Positions 1 through 5,916 of a stretch of DNA of 6,498 nucleotides are shown here, piece after piece. Each line of letters opens with the position of its first letter. Position 1 is the stretch's first letter. This DNA is from Pseudomonadota bacterium. Its GTDB lineage: Bacteria > Pseudomonadota > Alphaproteobacteria > Sphingomonadales > Sphingomonadaceae. The stretch lies in assembly GCA_023427285.1 (NCBI GenBank), contig JAEZBH010000530.1:1-6498 (forward strand), written 5' to 3'. The position numbers and the translations under genes were made by a program. The notes below the pieces were generated by a model. It had not been told where the DNA came from, ran no database searches, and saw only the letters and a list, made by a program, of their open reading frames with translations.

Positions 1-507
1 GCGCTGGCGGCTGACGGCGCCGCCGTTGTGGCGGAGGCGGGCGCGGGCCGGGTGCTGGCGGTGCGAGACGGCACTGTTGAGGTGCTGGCCTCGGGCCTGA
101 ACGAGCCGATGGGCGTTGCCATTTCAGATGACGGCACGATTTACGTTTCTGAATGCCATGCAGGCCGGGTGGTCAAGGTGTCCGGGGGGCGCGCGGAAAC
201 CGTTGTGGATGGTCTGGCCCATCCGCAAGGCATCCTTGTGCATGACGGCAAACTGGTCATCGTCGATGCGCTGGCCAAGGAACTGGTGTCGTTCGACCTG
301 GCCAGCGGCGCGCGGCGCACTCTGGCAACAGGTTTGCCGGTGGGCGCGCCTGCTGGCGTTACGCCAAAATTCCTGCGCGCCATTCCGCCCTTGTCAGGCC
401 CGATCGGGCCGTTTGCGGGCATTGCCGTGGGTGCGGATGGCACCTTCTATGTGTCCGGCGATGCCGAAGGCAGCGTGCTTGCCATGCAGGCGGATGCGGG
501 CGGTTAG
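1..507 (+). CDS. SMP-30/NHL-like beta-propeller protein, C-terminal part (5' truncated by window)
   Basis: The frame is open from the first base and ends at TAG 505-507, giving the last 168 residues of a longer protein. The fragment shows repeating propeller-blade units of the type G-L-x-x-P-x-G-[VI]-x-x-x-x-D-G-x-[IL]-Y-V: visible residues 32-51 (GLNEPMGVAISDDGTIYVSE), 71-90 (GLAHPQGILVHDGKLVIVDA) and a last one from about 138 (FAGIAVGADGTFYVSG). Such repeats are typical of six-bladed SMP-30/gluconolactonase, strictosidine-synthase-like and NHL propellers, which include lactonases and other hydrolases as well as binding proteins. The metal-binding residues and any signal peptide would lie in the missing part, so neither activity nor location can be given. 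The gene converges with the IclR gene to its right and is probably a separate transcription unit. Start codons such as GTG at position 28 lie inside the repeat region and are not likely to be the true start. Confidence 0.75.
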   Translation, partial: ALAADGAAVVAEAGAGRVLAVRDGTVEVLASGLNEPMGVAISDDGTIYVSECHAGRVVKVSGGRAETVVDGLAHPQGILVHDGKLVIVDALAKELVSFDLASGARRTLATGLPVGAPAGVTPKFLRAIPPLSGPIGPFAGIAVGADGTFYVSGDAEGSVLAMQADAGG

Positions 508-630
508 GGCGAGGGCTATAATCACCTTCCTTGAGCTTGAAAGGGCTGTGCGCGGCATAAAGGCAGGCCCAATTAATTCACTCGCTGAAATCGCGTTTAA
601 ATCCCACCTAGAAAGGAATTTACCTACCTC

Positions 631-658
631 GGCTGGGGTAGTAGCGCACCCCCTTGCC
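631..658. repeat. Interrupted hairpin GGC-GGGGT/ACCCC-GCC
   Basis: The arm GGGGT (635-639) pairs with ACCCC (648-652) around an 8-nt loop. An outer GGC (631-633) can pair with GCC (656-658) across a small internal bulge. No T-tract follows on either strand, so it is not a standard intrinsic terminator. It lies 124 nt past the end of the propeller gene and could help end or stabilise that transcript. Confidence 0.3.
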
Positions 659-704
659 GATGGCGCTCAGTGGGCCTTTGCGGGCGATTGCGGGGCATTC
701 GGGA

Positions 705-720
705 GGCGGGGATTCCCGCC
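705..720. repeat. Short perfect hairpin GGCGGG-GATT-CCCGCC
   Basis: A 6-bp all-GC stem (705-710 with 715-720) closes a GATT loop. No T-run follows on either strand, so a terminator role is not supported. In DNA this GC-rich such a short repeat may arise by chance. Confidence 0.3.
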
Positions 721-775
721 CCGGAAAGCCGCCAATGGAAAACCGGGGCGCTGCGCTCTGAAAACGAATGGGAGC

Positions 776-796
776 GCGAGGGTCGGCGACCCTCGC
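776..796 (-). terminator. Candidate terminator hairpin of the IclR gene
   Basis: A perfect 9-bp inverted repeat, GCGAGGGTC (776-784) and GACCCTCGC (788-796), encloses a 3-nt loop. It begins 21 nt past the regulator's stop codon in the direction of its transcription. On the minus strand the stem is followed, about 11 nt later, by TTTT (complement of 761-764) rather than by an immediate U-tract. It is therefore an imperfect intrinsic terminator at best, but its position and stability fit an end signal. It may also block read-through from the converging propeller gene. Confidence 0.5.
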
Positions 797-817
797 ATCA
801 ACCGTCTCCAGGCCGCG

Positions 818-1606
818 TTAACCCGGCCCGCCTTCGGCGCTCAGTTGGTTCGACAACCCTCGCGCCTTTGAAACAAGCGCCTCGGCGAGTTCATCAAGGC
901 CGCGCCGCTTGAGCGCGTTGCTGAAGCCAAGCGCCACGAGGGCATGGCTCGGCCTGCCGCGTGCTTTCCACACGGGCGCGGCCATGACCGTCACGCCTGC
1001 AAGGTAGTTGCCGTCATCAACGCCGAAGCCCTGTTCGCGGGTTTGGCGAATCTGTTCCAGCCATTCCTCAAACGTGGGCGGCACATCCCAGCGCAGCGCA
1101 CGGAATCTGCGTTCGAGGTCGTCCTCGGCGTAATTGCCGTAGGCGGCAATACAGCGTCCGGTGGCGCTGATGAGCGCCGGAAAGCGGCTGCCGACTTGCG
1201 TGCTGAGCCGGAAATTGCCGCTCGATTGGGATATCGCAACCGCGATGATGTGATCCAGCCCGACGATCTGCACCCCCAGCATGGTGGCATCGAACGAGTG
1301 TGCAAGGCCGTCCAGAACGGGCTGGGCAAGCTCTGTGAAATGGTTCCGGCGCAGCCATTGGCGGGCGAGCGTGAGCACGCCTGCATCCAGCGTGTAGCGC
1401 TTGGTGTCGGGGTCGAAAGCGACCAGTTCCTCGGCCGCTAAGGCGCGCAAAATATAGAGACACGTGCTGGGCACAAGTTCCAGTTCGCGGGCGATGGCGT
1501 TCACGCCCAGCGGCTTGTCGCTCTTGCCGAGAAGCCGCAGCACGGCCGCCGCACGGGAGATGGCGGGCGCCTTGCTCTCTTTCAGATTTGCAGGATCAGA
1601 CGGCAT
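818..1606 (-). CDS. IclR-family transcriptional regulator
   Basis: The 262-residue product has the usual length and two-domain build of IclR regulators. Residues about 16-76 form the winged helix-turn-helix (SRAAAVLRLL, then GVNAIARELELVPSTCLYILRAL as the recognition region, then the wing DTKRYTLDAGVL). The rest is the effector-binding domain, with the family patterns GSRFPALISATGRCIAAY (139-156) and GFGVDDGNYLAGVTVMAAPVW (193-213). These proteins act as dimers or tetramers in the cytoplasm and commonly sense small aromatic or organic acids or their CoA esters. The ATG (complement of 1604-1606) is supported by an AGGGG ribosome-binding site 9 nt upstream and by the position of the helix-turn-helix. 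The gene is divergent from the acyl-CoA synthetase operon and shares a control region with it, so it probably regulates that operon and itself. Effector, and whether it activates or represses, cannot be told from sequence. Confidence 0.92.
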   Translation of the reverse strand: MPSDPANLKESKAPAISRAAAVLRLLGKSDKPLGVNAIARELELVPSTCLYILRALAAEELVAFDPDTKRYTLDAGVLTLARQWLRRNHFTELAQPVLDGLAHSFDATMLGVQIVGLDHIIAVAISQSSGNFRLSTQVGSRFPALISATGRCIAAYGNYAEDDLERRFRALRWDVPPTFEEWLEQIRQTREQGFGVDDGNYLAGVTVMAAPVWKARGRPSHALVALGFSNALKRRGLDELAEALVSKARGLSNQLSAEGGPG

Positions 1607-1632
1607 CGGTTTGCGCCCCTTCGTTGTCGTTC

Positions 1633-1657
1633 AATATAGTGAATAACATTCTGTATT
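1633..1657. promoter_or_regulatory. Candidate operator (imperfect inverted repeat) between divergent genes
   Basis: A perfect inner inverted repeat GAAT-AAC-ATTC (1641-1651) lies inside a wider near-symmetry: AATATAG (1633-1639) against CTGTATT (1651-1657), 6 of 7 matching. It is AT-rich within GC-rich DNA, sits between the two divergent genes, and overlaps the predicted regulator promoter. IclR-family proteins typically bind palindromes of about this size in such gaps, so it is the best candidate site for the adjacent regulator. The binding itself is inference. Confidence 0.5.
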
Positions 1658-1662
1658 TACAA
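1633..1662 (-). promoter_or_regulatory. Candidate promoter of the IclR gene
   Basis: Read on the minus strand, TTGTAA (complement of 1657-1662) is followed after 18 nt by TATATT (complement of 1633-1638). This matches the -35/-10 consensus at 4 of 6 and 5 of 6 positions. The predicted start of transcription, near 1626, leaves a leader of about 20 nt that contains the AGGGG ribosome-binding site. The spacer holds the inverted repeat described separately, which would suit negative autoregulation. Confidence 0.5.
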
Positions 1663-1749
1663 CATCAAGACGAGGATGCCAAAGTTCCCTCGAATTCGGC
1701 GGCGGACATTTCCGCTGCCAACCTGCCAACAGAATTGCGGGCGAGGCCG

Positions 1750-3315
1750 ATGGCGAAGCTTACCGAATATACGCGCTATGCAGATGCCCAAGCGCATGCC
1801 AACTCACAGGCGCTGTGGGACCTGTTCGATGGCAACAAAGAGCAGTTCAACATTGCGCACGAATGCATCACGCGCCATGCGGACGGCGCTGGCCGCGCTG
1901 CCGTTCGCATTGCCCATGCGGACGGGCGCGATGAAATTTTGAGCTTCGATGAGATTTCCGCCGGAGCCGCCCGTTTCGCGCACTGGCTGGATGCGAACGG
2001 CATCCGCCCCGGCGACCGCATCGCTTTCATGCTTGAGCCGTCTTTGCCATTTTACGTGTGCCTGTTCGGTGCCATGCAGACGGGCGCGATCAGCGTGCCC
2101 TTGTTCACGCTGTTCGGGCTTGATGGCCTGCGTTTGCGCGTTGATGACTGCAAGCCGCAACTGCTGATTACCAACGCCGACAAGGCGCCGGTTGCGCGGC
2201 AGATCGAGGGGCTGCGCGTTATTGTGGCCGACGAGGGGCTGCTGGATGAGATCAAGCAATATCCGGCCACCTACACCCCCAAAACACGCGCTGATGATCT
2301 GGCAGTGTTCCAGTACACCTCTGGCACCACGCGCGAGCTGCCCGAAGCGGTCAAGCACACCCACCGTTCGCTGGTAACGCTGATGTTCGCCGCGCTTTAT
2401 GGCACGGGCGTTCGGCCGGGTGACGAATTCTTCTGTCCGTCATCGCCCGCGTGGGGGCATGGGCTGTGGCACGGCACCATCGCACCGCTGGGCTTGGGCG
2501 TGGGCACGGGCACGTTCGCCGGGCGCTTCGATGCCGTGCGCCTGATGAAGGCGTTGCAGGACTTCAAGATCACCAACATGTCGGCAGCGGCCACCCACTA
2601 CCGGATGATGAAAAATTCGGGCCGTGCCGGTGAGTTCGGCTTTTCCATTCGCAAGCTGTCGTACACCGGCGAGCCGATTGATCCGGCAACGCTGGAGTTT
2701 ATCGACGCCACCTTCCGGGTTCCGGCGTGCAGCATGTACGGCACCACCGAAATCGGCGTGGTGCTGGTGAACTACCCCGGCGCGGATGATTTTGTGGTGA
2801 AGCCCGGATCGCTTGGCAAGCCCGTTCCCGGTCTCAAGCTTCAGGTTCAGAACCCCGACGGCTCTCCCACCGAGCCGGGCACCGTGGGCGAGCTGATGCT
2901 GTGGCGGCGCGACCGCTGGGAGACCACCAAGGACCTCGCGAAGATCGATGAGGACGGTTACTTTTATCACGCAGGCCGCGCGGACGACGTGATTATTTCC
3001 GCCGGATGGACGATGAGCGCGGTGGAAATCGAGAACACGCTGCTCAAGCATGAAAACGTGAAGGAAGCCGCCGTGATCGGCGTTCCTGACGCAACGCGCG
3101 GGCAGGTGGTAAAGGCGTTTGTCGTTGCCGATCGGGCCGCCAGCGACGCCTTTGTGACCGAGCTTCAGAATTTCACGCGGGAGCGGCTGAGCCAGCATGA
3201 ATTCCCGCGCCATGTGGAGTTCGTGGCCGAACTTCCCAAAACACCCGCCGGCAAGGTTCACCGCAAGGTTCTGCGCGACCGTGAGGCCGCAGCGGCGGCT
3301 GCCGCAATCAACTGA
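1750..3315 (+). CDS. AMP-forming acyl-CoA synthetase (MACS/acetyl-CoA-synthetase-like), altered P-loop
   Basis: This 521-residue enzyme belongs to the adenylate-forming superfamily, which joins a carboxylic acid to CoA through an acyl-AMP intermediate. Motifs in order: P-loop YTSGTTRELPEAVK (189-202); YTGEPID (305-311); YGTTE (330-334); the nucleotide Asp as D395 in TTKDL; GRADD (409-413); the hinge and C-domain stretch IISAGWTMSAVEIE; and the catalytic-lysine motif PAGKVHR with K502. The block SPAWGHGLWHGTIAPLGLG (232-250) resembles medium-chain acyl- and acetyl-CoA synthetases. The P-loop is unusual: the normal TTG-x-PKG reads TTR-x-x-PEA, so its lysine is replaced by E199. ATG 1750 was chosen because GAGG lies just upstream (1743-1746, spacing only 3 nt) and the protein begins as expected. 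The frame stays open upstream into the regulator gene, so an earlier start, for example GTG 1639, is not ruled out. It heads the operon. The acid used is unknown. Confidence 0.88.
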   Translation: MAKLTEYTRYADAQAHANSQALWDLFDGNKEQFNIAHECITRHADGAGRAAVRIAHADGRDEILSFDEISAGAARFAHWLDANGIRPGDRIAFMLEPSLPFYVCLFGAMQTGAISVPLFTLFGLDGLRLRVDDCKPQLLITNADKAPVARQIEGLRVIVADEGLLDEIKQYPATYTPKTRADDLAVFQYTSGTTRELPEAVKHTHRSLVTLMFAALYGTGVRPGDEFFCPSSPAWGHGLWHGTIAPLGLGVGTGTFAGRFDAVRLMKALQDFKITNMSAAATHYRMMKNSGRAGEFGFSIRKLSYTGEPIDPATLEFIDATFRVPACSMYGTTEIGVVLVNYPGADDFVVKPGSLGKPVPGLKLQVQNPDGSPTEPGTVGELMLWRRDRWETTKDLAKIDEDGYFYHAGRADDVIISAGWTMSAVEIENTLLKHENVKEAAVIGVPDATRGQVVKAFVVADRAASDAFVTELQNFTRERLSQHEFPRHVEFVAELPKTPAGKVHRKVLRDREAAAAAAAIN

Positions 3316-3321
3316 ATTTTC

Positions 3322-3326
3322 AGGAG
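3322..3326 (+). promoter_or_regulatory. Ribosome-binding site AGGAG of the MaoC-like gene
   Basis: AGGAG lies 7 nt before ATG 3334 in the 18-nt gap after the synthetase stop codon. It is the best-matching Shine-Dalgarno sequence in the operon and fixes this start. Confidence 0.75.
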
Positions 3327-3333
3327 CGATAAA

Positions 3334-4485
3334 ATGGCAACAGTATTGGAAAAGCCCGCCAACCGTTTTCCCAAGATCACCGAGGAAGGCCTTGAGGATC
3401 TGCGCAAGCGCATTGGCGTGAAGATCACCGACACGGTTGAGCCGTGGAACTATGAGGCGACCCGCGACGCCATTCGTCACTACGCCCATGGTATTGGCGA
3501 TGACAATCCGCTGTGGAGCGACCCGAACTACGCTGCAAAGACCAGGTACGGCTCCATCGTGGCACTGCCGAGCTTTCTGTTCTCGACCAGCCGCATTGTC
3601 TCTGGCTATTGCGGCGGTCTTGCGGGCGTTCACGCCATGTGGGCGGGTGCTGACTGGACCTGGCACAAGCCGGTTCTGCGCAATGACGTCATCACGACCG
3701 AGGCTTACCTGAAGGATCTGGTGGAACACCAGACCCGCTTTGCTGGCCGTTCGTTCCAGCAGATCTATCACGTCGACTTTTTCAACCAGCATGGCGACAA
3801 GGTTGCCGAGGCTGACAGCTGGGTGTTCCGCACCGATCGCGATGAAGCCCGCGAGCGCGGCACCAAGTACACCGAAGTGCGCGGCAAGGTGGAACCCTTC
3901 ACCGATGAGCAGCTGGCCGAATTCTACAAGCTCTATGAGAAGGAAGAAATTCGGGGCGCAACGCCGCGCTACTGGGAAGACGTGCAGGAGGGCGAGGCTC
4001 TGCCGCGCATGATGAAGGGCCCGATGACGGTGACCGGCTTCATCTGCTATGCGCAGGGCTGGGGCGGCCTCTACATCCGCGCCAACAAGATCGCCTGGGC
4101 CATGCAGCAGAAGCACCCCGGTCTTGGCATCAAGAACCGCTTCAACGTGCCGGACTGCCCGGAGCGCGTTCACTGGGACGAAGCCTTCGCACTGGAGGTC
4201 GGCGCGCCGGGTGCTTACGACTACGGCCCCGAGCGCTGCTCGTGGCTGACGCATCAGGTCACCAACTGGATCGGTGACGACGGCTTCCTGCACAAGAGCA
4301 AATGCCAGATCCGCCGCCACAATCCGGACGGCGACGTCATTTTCATCGATGGCACCGTAACCCGGAAGTTCGTTGAGAACGGCAAGCACTATGTCGAGAT
4401 CCAGCAGCGTGCCGAAACGCACCGCGGTGAACTCTCGGCCATGGGCACCGCGATTGCCGAACTGCCCAGCCGTTCTGGCCGTTGA
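3334..4485 (+). CDS. MaoC-like double-hotdog protein (putative acyl-CoA hydratase/dehydratase)
   Basis: The 383-residue product has the length of a double-hotdog MaoC-like protein. The N-terminal half (about 38-170) matches the FAS1-dehydratase-like hotdog: WNYEATRDAIRHYAHGIGDDNPLW (38-61) followed by YAAKTRYGSIVALPSFLF (66-83). The second half (about 213-375) starts YWEDVQEG and contains GPMTVTGFICYAQGWGG (229-245). R-specific enoyl-CoA hydratases use an Asp and a His in the motif G-D-x-N-P-[LIV]-H. Here the first half reads GDDNPLW, keeping D56 but with W61 instead of His, and the second half has no copy of the motif. It may hydrate an unsaturated acyl-CoA with other residues, do related chemistry, or act as a partner subunit. 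AGGAG (3322-3326) sits 7 nt before the ATG. The gene follows the synthetase by 18 nt, so they are co-transcribed. The exact reaction is not assignable. Confidence 0.8.
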   Translation: MATVLEKPANRFPKITEEGLEDLRKRIGVKITDTVEPWNYEATRDAIRHYAHGIGDDNPLWSDPNYAAKTRYGSIVALPSFLFSTSRIVSGYCGGLAGVHAMWAGADWTWHKPVLRNDVITTEAYLKDLVEHQTRFAGRSFQQIYHVDFFNQHGDKVAEADSWVFRTDRDEARERGTKYTEVRGKVEPFTDEQLAEFYKLYEKEEIRGATPRYWEDVQEGEALPRMMKGPMTVTGFICYAQGWGGLYIRANKIAWAMQQKHPGLGIKNRFNVPDCPERVHWDEAFALEVGAPGAYDYGPERCSWLTHQVTNWIGDDGFLHKSKCQIRRHNPDGDVIFIDGTVTRKFVENGKHYVEIQQRAETHRGELSAMGTAIAELPSRSGR

Positions 4486-4502
4486 TGTGCTGCTTTGTGT
4501 AA

Positions 4503-5717
4503 ATGGATGACGTTGTGACATCCGCTTGGGCCGGTCCTCTGCAAGGCATTCGCGTGCTCGATTTCACGCGGGTGCTGGCGGGGCCGGCCGCCTCGCTGGC
4601 GCTGGCCGACCTGGGGGCTGAGGTCATCAAGATCGAGCCCCCTGGCTCGGGCGATGAGACACGCACTTTTCCGCCCCACCGGGATGGCGAGAGCCATTAT
4701 TTCCTCAGCGCCAACCGGGGCAAGAAAAGCATCGTCATCGACCTCAAGACGGAAGCCGGCGTTGCGCTTGCACGCGAGCTTGCCGCCAAGTGCGATGTGC
4801 TGGTTGAGAACTACCGCCCTGGCGTCATGGATCGGCTGGGGCTGGGCTATGAGGTACTTTCCCAGATCAACCCGAGGCTGATTTATTGCGCCATTTCCGG
4901 CTTCGGCATGACCGGGCCGCTGCGGGATCGTCCCTCGTTCGATATCGTTCTGCAAGCCATGTCGGGCGCGCTCAGCGTCAATGGCGAGCCGGGCGGCCTG
5001 CCCACCAAGCTCGGCATTCCGCTGGGCGATCTGGTGGGCGGTATCAATGGGCCGATCGGTATTCTGGCGGCTCTTTATGAGCGCAGCATCACCGGGCGGG
5101 GGCGCTTGATCGACATCAGCCTGATGGATGGCCTCATCGGTATGCTGGGGTATCTGGCGCAGCTGGCTTTTTTTACGGGCGAGGACCCAAAGCCGCAAGG
5201 CTCCCAGCACCCCAACCTTGTGCCGTATGGCACATTCCCGACGCGTGACGGCTCCATTGTGATTGCCTGCCTGACCAACAGTTTCTGGGGGCGGATCTGC
5301 GCGGCGCTGGAAATGCCGGAATTCACGGATGATGCTCGCTTTGCAACCATCGAAAGTCGTCGCAGCAATCGTGCTGACGTCAATGAACTGGTGTCGGAGC
5401 GCACGCGGCGGAAGACAACGAGCGAACTGGCTGAGATTTTTGCCGAGCATCAAGTGCCTCACGCGCCCATTTTGGGAATACGCGAGGCGTTGTCGCAGCC
5501 GCAAAGCGTTGCTCGGGAAATGGTCATCGAGACGGACCATGCAACACTGGGCAGAATTCCGGTTGTGAACCGTCCGATCAAATTTCCCGAACAGGCCCAG
5601 CCTGCGCCTGCCGCCCCGCCAGTTCTGGGCCAGCATACGGACGAAATTCTGTGCTCGCTTCTGAATCTATCGCAATCGGAGGTCGAGGAATTGCGTGCGG
5701 CAAAGGTTGTGAGTTGA
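4503..5717 (+). CDS. Class III CoA-transferase (CaiB/BaiF, formyl-CoA-transferase type)
   Basis: The 404-residue product has the typical length for this family. Such cytoplasmic enzymes, usually interlocked dimers, move CoA from a donor thioester to an acid via a covalent aspartyl intermediate. Visible signatures: GIRVLDFTRVLAGPAASLALADLGAEVIKIE (15-45) at the N-terminus; NRGKKSIVIDLK (71-82); VENYRPGVMDRLGLGYE (101-117); SGFGMTGP (132-139); the catalytic aspartate D147 in SFDIVLQAMSG; GDLVGGINGPIGILAALYERSITGRG (175-200); and DISLMDG (204-210). ATG 4503 follows an in-frame TAA (4500-4502) directly, so the gene cannot start further upstream. No good ribosome-binding site is seen; GTG 4515, with a weak GGA before it, is an alternative. 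The gap to the MaoC-like gene is 17 nt, suggesting translational coupling. Donor and acceptor are unknown; a sister family of epimerases (alpha-methylacyl-CoA racemase type) shares the fold and is a less likely alternative. Confidence 0.88.
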   Translation: MDDVVTSAWAGPLQGIRVLDFTRVLAGPAASLALADLGAEVIKIEPPGSGDETRTFPPHRDGESHYFLSANRGKKSIVIDLKTEAGVALARELAAKCDVLVENYRPGVMDRLGLGYEVLSQINPRLIYCAISGFGMTGPLRDRPSFDIVLQAMSGALSVNGEPGGLPTKLGIPLGDLVGGINGPIGILAALYERSITGRGRLIDISLMDGLIGMLGYLAQLAFFTGEDPKPQGSQHPNLVPYGTFPTRDGSIVIACLTNSFWGRICAALEMPEFTDDARFATIESRRSNRADVNELVSERTRRKTTSELAEIFAEHQVPHAPILGIREALSQPQSVAREMVIETDHATLGRIPVVNRPIKFPEQAQPAPAAPPVLGQHTDEILCSLLNLSQSEVEELRAAKVVS

Positions 5718-5755
5718 GCCCCGGCCGCACCGACCCGGCGGCAAGGTCAACATCG

Positions 5756-5767
5756 CAATCGCGATTG
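5756..5767. repeat. Perfect 12-bp palindrome CAATCGCGATTG (possible operator)
   Basis: The 12-mer equals its own reverse complement and is centred about 18 bp upstream of the -10-like element, roughly at the -30 position of the predicted promoter. It is flanked, slightly off centre, by the wider pair CAAGGT (5742-5747) and ACCTTG (5771-5776). A regulator dimer could bind here. It does not resemble the inverted repeat at 1633-1657, so a different regulator may act. Confidence 0.45.
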
Positions 5768-5782
5768 ATAACCTTGGCATAA

Positions 5783-5820
5783 TGATAGGGCCTGACGAAC
5801 ATTAAACGCGGGGCCTATCA
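5783..5820 (+). repeat. Long-loop hairpin TGATAGG...CCTATCA
   Basis: TGATAGG (5783-5789) pairs with CCTATCA (5814-5820), 7 bp. After one G/G mismatch the stem continues with CC (5791-5792) against GG (5811-5812) and can add a wobble and a C-G pair. The loop is AT-richer. No T-run follows. It could be an operator near the transcription start, a leader RNA structure, or a weak end signal for the upstream operon. Confidence 0.4.
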
Positions 5821-5916
5821 ATTGAAGATAGCGGACATGGGAGAGAAGCACTCATGTCGGTCGCCTTGCGCGAATGGGAAGTATCGCGTCGCGTGTGAAT
5901 GAATGGAGAAGGCGAG

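Larger units (their letters stand above)
508..817. other. 310-nt gene-free stretch between convergent genes, with hairpins
   Basis: No frame here looks like a real protein on either strand; the open frames that cross it are out-of-frame extensions of the neighbours. The left part (about 565-625) is clearly more AT-rich than the surroundings, and the right part (about 660-760) is very GC-rich. A TATAAT hexamer at 517-522 has no credible -35 element at the usual distance. Inverted repeats occur at 631-658, 705-720 and 776-796. The stretch may hold the transcript ends of the two converging genes; a small RNA cannot be excluded, but nothing specific supports one. Confidence 0.5.
5718..5916 (+). 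promoter_or_regulatory. Intergenic control region before the acyl-CoA dehydrogenase gene
   Basis: This 199-nt gap separates the operon from the next plus-strand gene. It contains a perfect palindrome (5756-5767), an extended -10-like element TGGCATAAT (5775-5783), and a hairpin (5783-5820) just past the expected transcription start near 5790. Start to ATG would be about 125 nt, a long leader. No -35 element stands out, which suits either an extended -10 promoter or an activated one. Very small frames in the leader, such as 5854-5898, look like chance. Confidence 0.45.

Noticed and set aside
517..522. TATAAT hexamer as a promoter for a small RNA in the gap
   Set aside because: There is no -35 match at 16-18 nt and no clear terminator on the plus strand downstream, so it is not reported as a promoter.
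116..871. A 251-residue plus-strand frame running from the propeller gene across the gap
   Set aside because: It is out of frame with the propeller repeats, is Cys/Arg/Ser-rich as shadow frames are, and crosses into the regulator gene.
1676..1942. Plus-strand frame starting at ATG 1676 just after the operator
   Set aside because: It is out of frame with the synthetase, whose motifs define the real frame, and lacks a ribosome-binding site.
3286..3312. Alanine-rich end of the synthetase as a repeat or slippage site
   Set aside because: The alanines use mixed GCC/GCA/GCG/GCT codons and there is no tandem DNA repeat of note; a variable tail is common in this family.
2440..4521. A 693-residue minus-strand open frame opposite the synthetase and MaoC-like genes
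   Set aside because: It lies antisense to two genes with clear family motifs, has no recognisable domain, and long antisense frames are common in GC-rich DNA.
4389..5636. A 415-residue minus-strand open frame opposite the CoA-transferase gene
   Set aside because: It is a shadow of a well-supported plus-strand gene and shows no domain pattern or convincing start signal.
5854..5898. Tiny plus-strand frame (14 codons) with a GGAGAG 9 nt upstream, as a leader peptide
   Set aside because: It has no run of regulatory codons and no attenuator-like structure after it; chance is the simpler reading.
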